Assembly: GCA_015494795.1 (NCBI GenBank) | Contig: WGAM01000135.1 | Span: 1 to 33,446, forward strand | Direction of reading: 5' to 3' | Origin: Campylobacterota bacterium | Lineage (GTDB): Bacteria; Campylobacterota; Campylobacteria; Campylobacterales; Sulfurovaceae | DNA length: 33,446 bases | In this document: positions 1 through 7,510 of the stretch, one piece after another | Layout of the letters: every line of letters begins with the position of its first letter | How positions within the stretch are numbered: position 1 is the stretch's first letter | Made by a program: the position numbers and the translations under genes | Notes under the pieces: model-generated | Database searches by the model: none | Told to the model about the DNA's origin: nothing | The model's input: the letters and a program-made list of their open reading frames with translations, nothing else

Positions 1-617
1 GTTGTAATCTTTTTTAATCTATCATGAGCAATAGTATGACTATTACTTTTTGGTCTCTCTTCTATTACACCTTTAGATACAATAGTAGCCATAATCTCTG
101 TACTATGTTTATCAAAAAATGGATTTTTAAATTTAGAAAAAATATTTTTTATATATTTTAAAAGAGTCTCTTTTAATATAAATAATCTTTTTCTTATAAA
201 ATATAAATCTGGAATATCATCTAAGATGAGTACTAAAGAGACTAAAAAGGTTAAGAGCCAGAGTAGCCATAGTCCAGCTTTTCCTATATATGGAAGTAAA
301 AAGAGTCTTAGAGTAATACCTACACTTCCAACATTATTAAATTCTAATATTAGAGACTCTAGTAAAATTAAGGATATAAATAGTATTATCCACCCAACAT
401 AAAAATCTATCTTTTTTACAAGGTTTCTATTATAGTATAGTTGATATAGAGGATATAGGAAAAGGAGTAAATCAATATAGGCTAAATATCCAAATAGATT
501 TAAATTTGCCTCACCATAACTTCTACCAATATTTCCAACGATATCTGTAGAGTGAAATATAGTAGAGAATGCTCCATAGATAAATACTATACAAGCTACA
601 ATAATATAAATATACAC
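1..617 (-). CDS. ftsK: DNA translocase FtsK, N-terminal part (cut by window edge)
   Basis: Membrane-anchored DNA pump of the divisome that moves chromosome termini at septation. About 205 residues are visible, reading off the left edge, so the motor and gamma domains lie outside. The visible part has several hydrophobic segments: the extreme N-terminus, a LNLFGYLAYIDLLLFLYPLY stretch, a WIILFISLILL stretch and a GLWLLWLLTFLVSLVLIL stretch. Between the last two lies LPYIGKAGLW, close to the PFIGKAGVW-type loop of epsilonproteobacterial FtsK. A charged linker begins after that. I chose the GTG at 615-617 because AGGAG lies five bases upstream and an in-frame TAA precedes it with no ATG between. 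It is divergent from hup. The family call rests on topology and this loop, without the ATPase in view. Confidence 0.72.
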   Translation of the reverse strand, partial: MYIYIIVACIVFIYGAFSTIFHSTDIVGNIGRSYGEANLNLFGYLAYIDLLLFLYPLYQLYYNRNLVKKIDFYVGWIILFISLILLESLILEFNNVGSVGITLRLFLLPYIGKAGLWLLWLLTFLVSLVLILDDIPDLYFIRKRLFILKETLLKYIKNIFSKFKNPFFDKHSTEIMATIVSKGVIEERPKSNSHTIAHDRLKKIT

Positions 618-804
618 AAATACTCCTAAAATAATAAAAATTAATATTTTTATAAAATTATAACTAATTTTTTACTTATGAGAGTTTTTTTTATAGTTTT
701 AAACACCTATTTTTCGAGCTTTATCCCTTTTTCAAATTAAAAACTTGTTTTTTTAAAAAAAAAATTGTAGAATTGAGAGTATATATTTATAAAAGGAATT
801 ATTA

Positions 805-1077
805 ATGAAAAAAGCAGAGTTTATCGATAGTGTAGCAAAAAAGGCGGGTTTATCAAAGAAAGATACTAATGAGGTGCTAAATGCGATATTAGATACAATT
901 ACTGAAGCATTAAAAGAGGGTAGGAAAGTTAATTTTATTGGATTTGGCTCGTTTTCAACAGTAAGAAGAGTTGCAAGGATAGCAAGAGTTCCTTTAACGG
1001 GAAAGAAGGTACAAATTCCTGAGAGAAATGCTGTAAAATTTAAGGTTGGAAAAACTCTAAAAGAGACTATAGCTTAG
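805..1077 (+). CDS. hup: HU-family histone-like DNA-binding protein
   Basis: Small basic nucleoid protein that binds and bends DNA as a dimer in the cytoplasm. The 90-residue length is that of the family. The N-terminal helices (MKKAEFIDSVAKKAGLSKKD) are followed by the conserved core around residues 46-52 (GFGSFST) and the DNA-binding arm, which ends in RNAVKFKVGKTLKE; the usual RNP of the arm tip appears as IPERNAVKF. An AAGGAATT ribosome-binding site lies a few bases before the ATG. It is transcribed away from ftsK and precedes a tRNA-Leu gene that has its own -10 box. Nothing unusual is visible. Confidence 0.95.
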   Translation: MKKAEFIDSVAKKAGLSKKDTNEVLNAILDTITEALKEGRKVNFIGFGSFSTVRRVARIARVPLTGKKVQIPERNAVKFKVGKTLKETIA

Positions 1078-1105
1078 TTTAAAAACTATTTAAGTTTTAT
1101 CACTG

Positions 1106-1111
1106 TATAAT
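1106..1111 (+). promoter_or_regulatory. -10 box for tRNA-Leu
   Basis: A perfect TATAAT lies 20 bases before the mature 5' end of the tRNA. No convincing -35 is seen, which is common in Campylobacterota, where the -35 is poorly conserved. Confidence 0.55.
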
Positions 1112-1131
1112 CCCATTCTAATTTATAGAAT

Positions 1132-1216
1132 ACCACAGTGATGGAATTGGTAGACTTGGGAGACTCAAAATCTTCTGCCTTTTGGCGTGTCGGTTCGAGT
1201 CCGACCTGTGGTACCA
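1132..1216 (+). tRNA. tRNA-Leu (anticodon CAA)
   Basis: An 85-base class II tRNA. The acceptor stem ACCACAG pairs perfectly with CTGTGGT. It is followed by discriminator A and an encoded CCA end. The anticodon loop CTCAAAA presents CAA (reads UUG), closed by GGAGA/TCTTC with one G-U pair. A long variable arm (GCC/GGC) and a T arm GTCGG-TTCGAGT-CCGAC are present. The convergent protein gene ends three bases after the CCA. Confidence 0.96.
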
Positions 1217-1218
1217 TT

Positions 1219-1920
1219 TTAAGATTTTTTCTTCTTAATATATATAGAACCACAATATCTATCAAAAGTTTGAATAATTCTGCTCATTCTATCATTGGAG
1301 CGAAGTTCACTAAAAGGTCTATTGTCTTGAAACCATAATAGATTTGGTACATCTTGACGAAGATGTGTATCTTTTGCTACATTTTTGCCATCTATCTCCA
1401 TAACATAGTATAGAGCAGGGTAGTATGTATAAGCTTCAAAGGTAGATATGACAACATCATAAGAGTCAAAATCACTTAATACCTCTTTTATCTTTTTCTC
1501 CGCTATCTCTATCTCCTTTTCAAGTCTATCTCTTAATACCTTTCCATACTCTTCTGTTATTGCTGTCTCTTGACTTTTTATCTCTTTTTCTAAATCTACC
1601 CTAGATTTATTTTTCCAAATTTCAAATTCTGCTGGAAGAGTCTTTTTAACCTTAAGTGGGTCAAATATCTCTTTTTTCTTGTGTTTCATTAAAAGAGTAT
1701 ATTTATATGCAGGATATTGTGGATTTATTATTTTAGCATAATCATAAAAATGGTTTCTCTTTTTTATACCTCTATCTTCATTTTCTGCTACCACTCTCAT
1801 CTCTAAAATCAGAGCCTTATCTAATACCTCTTTTTCTACTAAATATAATACAATACCTTTATAATCTATCTTTTTACTACCTCTTAGTATATCTGCTAAC
1901 TCTTTATGTATATTTTGCAT
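1219..1920 (-). CDS. Uncharacterised 233-residue cytoplasmic protein
   Basis: I do not recognise this family. There is no signal peptide or membrane segment. The protein is highly charged, and its middle (about residues 100-155, rich in K, E and R with regular hydrophobic spacing) looks like a long helix or coiled coil. The C-terminal third holds an aromatic cluster (TFEAYTYYPALYYVME) and a W-F-x-D-N-R-P-F segment. A TATAAT on the minus strand lies 20 bases before the ATG, but no Shine-Dalgarno is visible. It converges with the tRNA-Leu gene, its stop codon lying three bases past the CCA end. The upstream neighbour on the same strand is an ABC ATPase, 67 bases away, so it probably has its own transcript. 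Confidence 0.7.
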   Translation of the reverse strand: MQNIHKELADILRGSKKIDYKGIVLYLVEKEVLDKALILEMRVVAENEDRGIKKRNHFYDYAKIINPQYPAYKYTLLMKHKKKEIFDPLKVKKTLPAEFEIWKNKSRVDLEKEIKSQETAITEEYGKVLRDRLEKEIEIAEKKIKEVLSDFDSYDVVISTFEAYTYYPALYYVMEIDGKNVAKDTHLRQDVPNLLWFQDNRPFSELRSNDRMSRIIQTFDRYCGSIYIKKKKS

Positions 1921-1940
1921 ATCTTTTTACTTTTTACTAA

Positions 1941-1946
1941 ATTATA
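1941..1946 (-). promoter_or_regulatory. -10 box upstream of the 1219-1920 gene
   Basis: TATAAT on the minus strand, 20 bases before the start codon, in the 67-base gap after the ABC ATPase gene. No clear -35 box. Confidence 0.4.
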
Positions 1947-1987
1947 TCTAATTTTTTTCTAAATATATGCTTTTTATTCTTTTTATT

Positions 1988-2629
1988 TTATTTGAAATAT
2001 TTATTTAGTTTTTGATTTTCAAGTAAATAGCATTTGTCACAAAATTTAGCCATTGTCTCATCATGAGTAACTAATACTAAACTAGCACTGTTGTTTTTAA
2101 TATAATCCAATAGAACTTCCATAACAAGTTTTGCTGTCTCTTTATCAAGATTTCCTGTTGGCTCATCTGCAAATATAATTTTTGGTTTTTTACTTAAAAC
2201 TCTAGCGATAGATACTCTCTGCTGTTGTCCACCAGATAAATCTCCTATCTTTTGATATATATTATCTGATATTTCTAACTTTTCTATAATAGATTTATCT
2301 ATATTTGTCTCTGCTAATATTGTAGCAATCTCTAAATTTTCTAAGGCAGTCATACCCTTAAATAGATAGTGTGCTTGAAATATAATTCCTAAATCGTATC
2401 TTCTAATATGCTCAATTTCACTCTCATCTAATGAGTATATATCTCTATTAAATAGTCTTACATCTCCACTATTTGGTTTTATAAATGTTGATAATATATG
2501 AAGTAGTGTTGATTTTCCTGAGCCACTTCTACCAAGTATAGCTTTAGATTCATGAGTTTTTAATGTAAAATCTATATTTGAAAATAGTTGATAGTCAAAT
2601 GCATGTGATATATTAGAAGCTTGTAACAT
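1988..2629 (-). CDS. ABC transporter ATP-binding protein (LolD/MacB-like)
   Basis: ATPase subunit of a lipoprotein-release or efflux type ABC transporter (LolD/FtsE/MacB branch), acting at the inner face of the cytoplasmic membrane. Walker A is GRSGSGKST at residues 33-41, the Q-loop lies near FQAHYLF (84-90), the signature is LSGGQQQR at 131-138, Walker B is IIFADEP at 151-157, followed by TGNLD, and the H-loop is VTHD. At 213 residues it is a bare nucleotide-binding domain. No permease gene is adjacent, so the partner must be encoded elsewhere. It follows tsf by 60 bases, a gap containing an inverted repeat, so it may be read through from rpsB-tsf at reduced level. The exact substrate cannot be read from the sequence. 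Confidence 0.88.
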   Translation of the reverse strand: MLQASNISHAFDYQLFSNIDFTLKTHESKAILGRSGSGKSTLLHILSTFIKPNSGDVRLFNRDIYSLDESEIEHIRRYDLGIIFQAHYLFKGMTALENLEIATILAETNIDKSIIEKLEISDNIYQKIGDLSGGQQQRVSIARVLSKKPKIIFADEPTGNLDKETAKLVMEVLLDYIKNNSASLVLVTHDETMAKFCDKCYLLENQKLNKYFK

Positions 2630-2656
2630 AGGAGTTTATATCCTTTTAATTTAAAT

Positions 2657-2685
2657 TTGAGAATAGATTAAATATCTACTCTCAA
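2657..2685 (-). terminator. Hairpin between tsf and the ABC ATPase gene
   Basis: An inverted repeat, TTGAGA-A-TAGAT with ATCTA-C-TCTCAA and a 5-base loop, gives a 12-pair stem with one mismatch just after the tsf stop. The downstream tract on the minus strand (ATTTAAATTAA) is AT-rich but not a clean T-run, so it may attenuate rather than fully terminate. Confidence 0.45.
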
Positions 2686-2689
2686 TAGA

Positions 2690-3745
2690 TTATGCCATCT
2701 GTTTTGCAACTTCAGCAGCAAAATCTTCCTCTTTAACCTCAATTCCTTCACCAACTTCAAGTCTAATAAAATCTGTAATTTCAGCTTTTCCTTTAGAGAT
2801 TTTTTTGAAATACTCTCCAACACTCATACTATCGTCCATTACATATTTTTGGTCAAGTAGAGCTAACTCTTGGTCAAGTAGAGTATTATCAGAGATATAT
2901 CTTGCTAATTTCCCCGGTAAAATTCTATCCCAAATCTTTTCAGGTTTACCCTCTGCCTTAAGCTCTGCTCTAATTCTCTCTTTTGCCTTTTCAATAACCT
3001 CATCAGTTAACTGTTGTCTGCTTACAAACTCTGGAACATTCTTAAGAGTCTTACCAAGTCTTGCTAACTCTTCATTCTCTTTTTTTACCTTCTCTATTCT
3101 ACCATTCGTCTCATCTTCTACAAATTTAGCATCAAAATCTTTATAGGATAGAGTAGTAGGTTTCATAGCTGCTGCATGCATTGCAATATTTTTAAGTTCA
3201 CCTCTTACCTTATCTGCTGTAGCTTCATCTTCACACTTTGCACCAAGTAAAACTCCCACTCTACTATTTGCATGAAGATATCCATTTATTGCAAAAGCTT
3301 TATCATCTGAGCTAACCATTCCAGCTCGTCTTACTACAATATTTTCACCAATTGTAGCTATTTGAAGAGATAGATATTCGCTAAAAGGTTGTCCATCAAT
3401 CTCAGAAGAGTTAATCTCTTCAGCACTACCTAGATTATTACTATAAGCATGTTCTGTAATTCTATTAACAACACCTTTAAAAACATCATTTTGAGCAACA
3501 AAATCTGTTTGAGAATTAATCTCAATAATTATAGCTTTATTCTCTCCAACTTTCACAGAGATAACACCCTCTGCTGCTACTTTAGTAGCTTTTTTAGCAG
3601 CAGCTCCTAAACCCTTTTCTCTAAGCCAAGCAATAGCTCCATCAAAATCTCCATCAGACTCTTTTAATGCCTTTTTACAATCCATCATACCAGCATTTGT
3701 AGCTTCTCTTAATTTTTTAATATCTTTTGGTCCAAACTTTGCCAT
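2690..3745 (-). CDS. tsf: Translation elongation factor Ts
   Basis: Guanine-nucleotide exchange factor for EF-Tu in the cytoplasm. The N-terminal UBA-like domain reads KKLREATNAGMMDCKKALKE (residues 10-29). The exchange motif INSQTDFVAQND lies at about 75-86. The core is followed by the coiled-coil region and a C-terminal helix (VGEYFKKISKGKAEITDF). At 351 residues it is at the long end of the family, in line with other Campylobacterota EF-Ts proteins. It lies three bases after the rpsB stop, with AAAGG before its ATG, so the two are co-transcribed as in most bacteria. Confidence 0.97.
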   Translation of the reverse strand: MAKFGPKDIKKLREATNAGMMDCKKALKESDGDFDGAIAWLREKGLGAAAKKATKVAAEGVISVKVGENKAIIIEINSQTDFVAQNDVFKGVVNRITEHAYSNNLGSAEEINSSEIDGQPFSEYLSLQIATIGENIVVRRAGMVSSDDKAFAINGYLHANSRVGVLLGAKCEDEATADKVRGELKNIAMHAAAMKPTTLSYKDFDAKFVEDETNGRIEKVKKENEELARLGKTLKNVPEFVSRQQLTDEVIEKAKERIRAELKAEGKPEKIWDRILPGKLARYISDNTLLDQELALLDQKYVMDDSMSVGEYFKKISKGKAEITDFIRLEVGEGIEVKEEDFAAEVAKQMA

Positions 3746-3748
3746 TGG

Positions 3749-4594
3749 TTATGCCTTTACCTCTTCTGTTTTTTTCTCTTCTTCTTTTTTACCCTCTTCT
3801 ACAGCTTCAGCAACAACCTCTTTAACCTCTTCGGTTATCTCTGCCTCCATCATTTTTTGTGCAAATTCAGCATCAGCAGATGGTGCTTGTTCAACATCTT
3901 TGCCCTCAGCTTCAGCTAACTCAGCTTGTCCCTCAATAATTGCTTCTGCCATCTCTTTACAGAATAGATTAATTGAACGAATAGCATCATCATTTCCCGG
4001 AATTGGATAATCAACTAAATCAGGGTCACAGTTTGTATCTAGTGGTGCAATAACTTTCATTCCCATTCTTCTAGCCTCTTTAACTGCAATATGCTCTTTT
4101 ACTGCATCTACTACAAACATCATATCTGGTAACTGTTTCATATATCTAAAACCTTCAAGATATGAGCTTAGTTTCTCTTTTTTTCTTATTAACATTAAAG
4201 CCTCTTTTTTTGTTAAAAGCTCTAACTGTCCACTCTCTTCCATCTGCTCAATAATCTCAAGTTTTCTAATAGATTTTTTCATTGTTGGATAGTTTGTTAA
4301 CATTCCACCTAACCATCTAGTAGATACATAAGGCATACCACATCTCTCAGCATGCTCTTTAACAGCATTTCTAGCCTGTTTTTTAGTTCCAACAAAAATT
4401 ATTGTTTGTCCCTCAGCAGCTGCATTTTTTACAACATTATATGTATATTTAAAATATCTTAATGTTTTTTGTAAATCTATGATATATATATTTTTTCTCT
4501 CACCAAAAATAAACTTTTTCATTTTTGGGTTCCATCTTCTTGTTTGGTGACCAAAGTGTACTCCACACTCTAGTAAATCTTTCATTGTTACCAT
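3749..4594 (-). CDS. rpsB: Small ribosomal subunit protein S2
   Basis: Ribosomal protein of the 30S subunit. The N-terminus [17 protein letters not shown] is the standard S2 start. A longer reading from a TTG at 4607-4609 is rejected because that TTG sits just before the Shine-Dalgarno AAGGAG, five bases before the ATG chosen here. Conserved blocks include [20 protein letters not shown] and [18 protein letters not shown]. With this start the protein has 281 residues; the last 50 or so form an acidic, E/A/K-rich, low-complexity tail absent from the roughly 240-residue E. coli protein. It leads the rpsB-tsf operon, with a structured region upstream. Confidence 0.96.
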   Translation of the reverse strand: MVTMKDLLECGVHFGHQTRRWNPKMKKFIFGERKNIYIIDLQKTLRYFKYTYNVVKNAAAEGQTIIFVGTKKQARNAVKEHAERCGMPYVSTRWLGGMLTNYPTMKKSIRKLEIIEQMEESGQLELLTKKEALMLIRKKEKLSSYLEGFRYMKQLPDMMFVVDAVKEHIAVKEARRMGMKVIAPLDTNCDPDLVDYPIPGNDDAIRSINLFCKEMAEAIIEGQAELAEAEGKDVEQAPSADAEFAQKMMEAEITEEVKEVVAEAVEEGKKEEEKKTEEVKA

Positions 4595-4666
4595 TCTTGC
4601 TCCTTGCAAATAATTCTAATTTTTTATAGAGATTTCTCTTTTAGGTTTTGCCTCTGTAGCCTTCAA

Positions 4667-4682
4667 CACTAAATAAATAGTG
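4667..4682 (-). promoter_or_regulatory. Small hairpin in the presumed rpsB leader
   Basis: CACTA and TAGTG flank a six-base loop between the rpsB start and the divergent gene. On the minus strand this would lie in the 5' untranslated region of rpsB, where some bacteria carry S2 autoregulatory structures. I do not match it to a known leader family. Confidence 0.3.
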
Positions 4683-4712
4683 CAACCATTCAAGGAATAA
4701 CTACATGAGAAT

Positions 4713-4760
4713 TTATCTTAAAATAGACGCGAAAGTCTATCTAAATAGTACTTAAGATAA
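4713..4760. repeat. Nested inverted repeat in the rpsB / desulfhydrase divergent promoter region
   Basis: An outer pair TTATCTTAA (4713-4721) / TTAAGATAA (4752-4760) encloses a hairpin ATAGAC-GCGAAA-GTCTAT (4723-4740) with a GNRA-like loop. The right outer arm abuts the spacer of the promoter of the 4786 gene. It could be an operator, or an RNA structure at the start of the rpsB transcript. Confidence 0.5.
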
Positions 4761-4773
4761 AGATAAATCGGTG

Positions 4774-4779
4774 TATAAT
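4774..4779 (+). promoter_or_regulatory. -10 box six bases before the start codon (possible leaderless gene)
   Basis: TATAAT is followed by CTAGTT and then the ATG at 4786. A transcript from this box would begin at or next to the A of the ATG. A partial -35 (TTAAGA, 4752-4757) lies 16 bases upstream, inside the inverted repeat. Confidence 0.5.
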
Positions 4780-4785
4780 CTAGTT

Positions 4786-5685
4786 ATGGATATAAATAAA
4801 TATAATGTATGTAACTCACCAATTGAAGAGAGAATATTTCAAAACCAGAAAATATATATAAAACGAGATGACCTTCTTAATCCTAAATTTTCAGGCAACA
4901 AAGCTAGAAAATTTTACTATTTTATACTAAAGGAGTTTTCAGATATTAGAAAAGTTATCTCGTATGGTTCTAATCAATCAAATGCAATGTACTCATTATC
5001 TGTTTTAGCAAAGGCTAAAGGGTGGGAGTTTGAGTATTATGTTAACCATATCTCATCATATCTAAAAGCTAATCCTATTGGAAATTATAAATATGCTATA
5101 GAGAATGGTATGAAACTAATTATACAAAAAGAGAAACCAAAAAGAGAGAAGTTAGAAGATAAACATACACTATTTATTGAGGAGGGTGGAAGAGATAAAA
5201 ATGCAAGGTTTGGGGTTAAAATATTGGCTCAAGAGATAAAATTGTGGCAACAAGCAGAAGGTATAAAAGATTTAAATATATTTTTACCATCAGGTACAGG
5301 TACTACAGCACTATTTTTACAAAAATCACTATTTGAGTTTGATAGTAGATTTCAAGCAAAGGTATATACTGTTCCATGTATAGGTGATGCTCTATATCTT
5401 AAGTTACAATTCATAATGTTAGAGAATAATATATTAAAGCATCCAACAGTAGTTAAACCTAAAAAGAAATATCAATTTGGAAAACTATATAGAGAGTCTT
5501 ATGAGATTTGGAAGAGATTAAAAAATGAGATGGGAATTGAGTTTGATATGTTATATGACCCTATTGGTTGGTTAACTTTAATTGAAAATCCTAAAATTTT
5601 AAAAAAACCTCTCCTATATATTCATCAAGGTGGACTAATTGGAAATGAGAGTATGTTAGAGAGATATAAGAGAAAATATGACTAA
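4786..5685 (+). CDS. PLP-dependent D-cysteine desulfhydrase / ACC deaminase-like enzyme
   Basis: Fold-type II pyridoxal-phosphate enzyme of the family that splits D-cysteine to pyruvate, ammonia and sulfide, or deaminates 1-aminocyclopropane-1-carboxylate. Visible family features are KRDDLL near residue 26, SGNKARK with the probable PLP lysine at 39, the YGSNQSNAMYSL helix start and the phosphate-binding loop LPSGTGTTALFL. At 300 residues it is slightly shorter than typical members. A GTG at 4771 would give a longer reading, but it overlaps the TATAAT box; the ATG at 4786 begins MDINKYNVCNS. No Shine-Dalgarno is seen, consistent with a leaderless message. Substrate specificity cannot be decided from sequence. 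It is divergent from rpsB and monocistronic. Confidence 0.82.
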   Translation: MDINKYNVCNSPIEERIFQNQKIYIKRDDLLNPKFSGNKARKFYYFILKEFSDIRKVISYGSNQSNAMYSLSVLAKAKGWEFEYYVNHISSYLKANPIGNYKYAIENGMKLIIQKEKPKREKLEDKHTLFIEEGGRDKNARFGVKILAQEIKLWQQAEGIKDLNIFLPSGTGTTALFLQKSLFEFDSRFQAKVYTVPCIGDALYLKLQFIMLENNILKHPTVVKPKKKYQFGKLYRESYEIWKRLKNEMGIEFDMLYDPIGWLTLIENPKILKKPLLYIHQGGLIGNESMLERYKRKYD

Positions 5686-5777
5686 AATTTTAACAAATTT
5701 AAATATTTAAAAATAAATAAGCTTATTTTTAACCCTTTTTTAATAAAATATATTAATAATATATAAAGGATTTTATC

Positions 5778-6341
5778 ATGGTATATAGACCAATTGCTAT
5801 GGACGAAGAGATAAGATTTAGTAAGAAAAAGTTTCTGGTAAGTAAAACAGATTTAAAAGGTAATATCATATTTATTAATAAAAATTTTTGTGATGTATCA
5901 GGGTATAGTGAAGATGAGCTTATTGGAGTTGCACATAATATTGTAAGACACCCTGATATGCCAAGAGCTATTTTTTATCTAATTTGGAAAGCTCTTCTAT
6001 CTGGAAGAGCAATATCTGGAGTTATAAAAAATTTAGCTAAAAGTGGTAAATATTATTGGGTTATAGCTGATTTTGAGCCAAAATTTGATAAAAATGGAAA
6101 GATTGTATCTTTAACAGCATTTAGACGAGCAACTTCACAAGATGTAATAGATACAATAGAGGAGTTATATGAGGTGATGTTAAGTATAGAAAAAAAACAT
6201 GGAATGGAGAAATCAATAGCATACCTTGATGGTTTTTTAGAGGAGCATGGTGTAACTTATGATACATTTATTGCAGAGCTAATAAAACCTAAAGGAATTA
6301 TTGCTAAACTTCTTGCTGCTTTTAAAAAACTATTTGGATAG
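5778..6341 (+). CDS. PAS-domain sensor protein, Aer/CetB-like
   Basis: Cytoplasmic single-PAS protein. Residues about 20-120 form the PAS domain, with FINKNFCDVSGYSEDELIG followed by the HNIVRHPDMP segment typical of Aer-type redox (FAD) PAS domains. A conserved W (residue 72 area, LIWKALLSGR) and YYWVIADFEP follow. After the PAS, a helical tail of about 60 residues ends in a lysine-rich amphipathic segment. There is no kinase, cyclase or chemoreceptor signalling domain, so it must act through a partner. In Campylobacter the comparable CetB works with the membrane protein CetA in energy taxis; no CetA-like gene is adjacent. An AAAGGA site precedes the ATG. FAD binding is inferred, not shown. 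Confidence 0.82.
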   Translation: MVYRPIAMDEEIRFSKKKFLVSKTDLKGNIIFINKNFCDVSGYSEDELIGVAHNIVRHPDMPRAIFYLIWKALLSGRAISGVIKNLAKSGKYYWVIADFEPKFDKNGKIVSLTAFRRATSQDVIDTIEELYEVMLSIEKKHGMEKSIAYLDGFLEEHGVTYDTFIAELIKPKGIIAKLLAAFKKLFG

Positions 6342-6356
6342 AGATAGACAAAAGAG

Positions 6357-7391
6357 TTATCTAAAGACTCTATTACAATCTTTCTCTATTGCTTCTGGTA
6401 TAGTAGCAATAGTCATAAACTCCTCCATTTTTAAGTTAGGATACATTACAGATATATAATATTTAGGGTCTAATATCATTGCTCTACTATTTTCTATCAA
6501 AACAGGATATGGAAGTAATCCGGCGTTTTTTAATCCAATCTTTTTAGGAAATTTTTTTGTTCTTTTTGATAATTTTACACCAATCAATGTTGAGTCTTTA
6601 TCGAGTGGAAGTATAAAAGCTACTCTCTTTTTATTCTTCTTAGCCTTTTCTAATAGATTATCTCCATTTCCAACCTCTATCATATCTTTATAGTGTGGCA
6701 TACCCTCCATAAATTGATATTTTGGTAGTCCTTGAAATTTAAATTTATCTAATGAGTCTTTTAGTCCTGTAAACTCTTTAGTTATCATATCTAAAAGTTT
6801 TTCTGACTCTTTTTTATTGAAATCATCTTGTAGAAAGGCTTTTGTAATATAGAGTGGATTTGTAATTGCAAAGATTTTATCCTTTTTATCTATAAGAAGT
6901 CTTAGAGTTCCTGCAAAGCCTCTACCATTTTTACTAGCCATCTTTTTTAGAGTATCATTTGTAAATACAATAGATACTAAACTTCTTCTCTTATTGATAT
7001 GATAGACTTTTACAATCTTAAATCCTGCTTTAATAAGTTTTGCTTTAGCATCTTTTGTCTTAATTAAATCACCTATTAAATTAACAGATACTCTACCATG
7101 ATTAATATATCCAACTTTACTTTTATTATTACTCTCTATAGACATTTTAGATATTCTCTCTTCTAATGGAGTATAATTTGGAGGGTATCTTTTTGAAAAT
7201 TTAATTGCACGACTATTCATTATACTATCATTGCTAGATTTTTTAACATGTAATTTAACTACAGATGGGGATTTAATAGGATTGGGAATTATTATATTTA
7301 CATCTCTTATACTACTATTGACTTCATTAGATGATAGATATAGAGGTGATAATATAGGAATAATACTTAACGCTAAGCTTTTTAACTTCAT
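6357..7391 (-). CDS. Uncharacterised exported protein, 344 residues
   Basis: I do not recognise this family with confidence. The N-terminus (MKLKSLALSIIPILSPLYLSS) looks like a signal peptide, so a periplasmic location is likely. The rest is lysine-rich and soluble. A block at about residues 90-185 (GRVSVNLIGDLIKTKDAKAKLIKAG, then ITNPLYITKAFL) and a C-terminal block (PHYKDMIEVGNGD, later RVAFILPLDKDSTLIGVKLS and LPYPVLIENSRAMILDPKYYI) suggest two related alpha/beta modules. The final residues include a single Cys. An AAGGAA site lies five bases before the ATG. It converges with the PAS gene (15-base gap) and lies upstream of the repeat-protein cluster in gene order but reads the same way; an intervening hairpin separates them. 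Confidence 0.75.
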   Translation of the reverse strand: MKLKSLALSIIPILSPLYLSSNEVNSSIRDVNIIIPNPIKSPSVVKLHVKKSSNDSIMNSRAIKFSKRYPPNYTPLEERISKMSIESNNKSKVGYINHGRVSVNLIGDLIKTKDAKAKLIKAGFKIVKVYHINKRRSLVSIVFTNDTLKKMASKNGRGFAGTLRLLIDKKDKIFAITNPLYITKAFLQDDFNKKESEKLLDMITKEFTGLKDSLDKFKFQGLPKYQFMEGMPHYKDMIEVGNGDNLLEKAKKNKKRVAFILPLDKDSTLIGVKLSKRTKKFPKKIGLKNAGLLPYPVLIENSRAMILDPKYYISVMYPNLKMEEFMTIATIPEAIEKDCNRVFR

Positions 7392-7486
7392 TTGACTTCC
7401 TTAAAAATGATTATTATATCAATAATAACACATTTTTATAGAAAATGTAATTTTTGATTATTCTACTTTATTATTTAAAAATATAA

Positions 7487-7510
7487 AGCTACTAAAAGTG
7501 ACTAGTAGCT
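7487..7510 (-). terminator. Terminator of the short repeat-protein gene
   Basis: AGCTACTA / TAGTAGCT with an 8-base loop lies directly after the stop codon. On the minus strand it is followed by TTATATTTTT, the layout of an intrinsic terminator. Confidence 0.7.

Noticed and set aside
1138-1338. 66-residue frame over the tRNA-Leu
   Set aside because: It begins inside the tRNA gene and overlaps the convergent protein gene.
2805-3146. 113-residue plus-strand frame within tsf
   Set aside because: Shadow of the well-conserved EF-Ts coding region.
4607-4609. TTG as the rpsB start
   Set aside because: It precedes the Shine-Dalgarno and adds residues not found in S2.
5700-5735. AT-only palindrome after the desulfhydrase-like gene as terminator
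   Set aside because: AAAAATAA / TTATTTTT is expected by chance in such AT-rich DNA and the stem has no G-C pairs.
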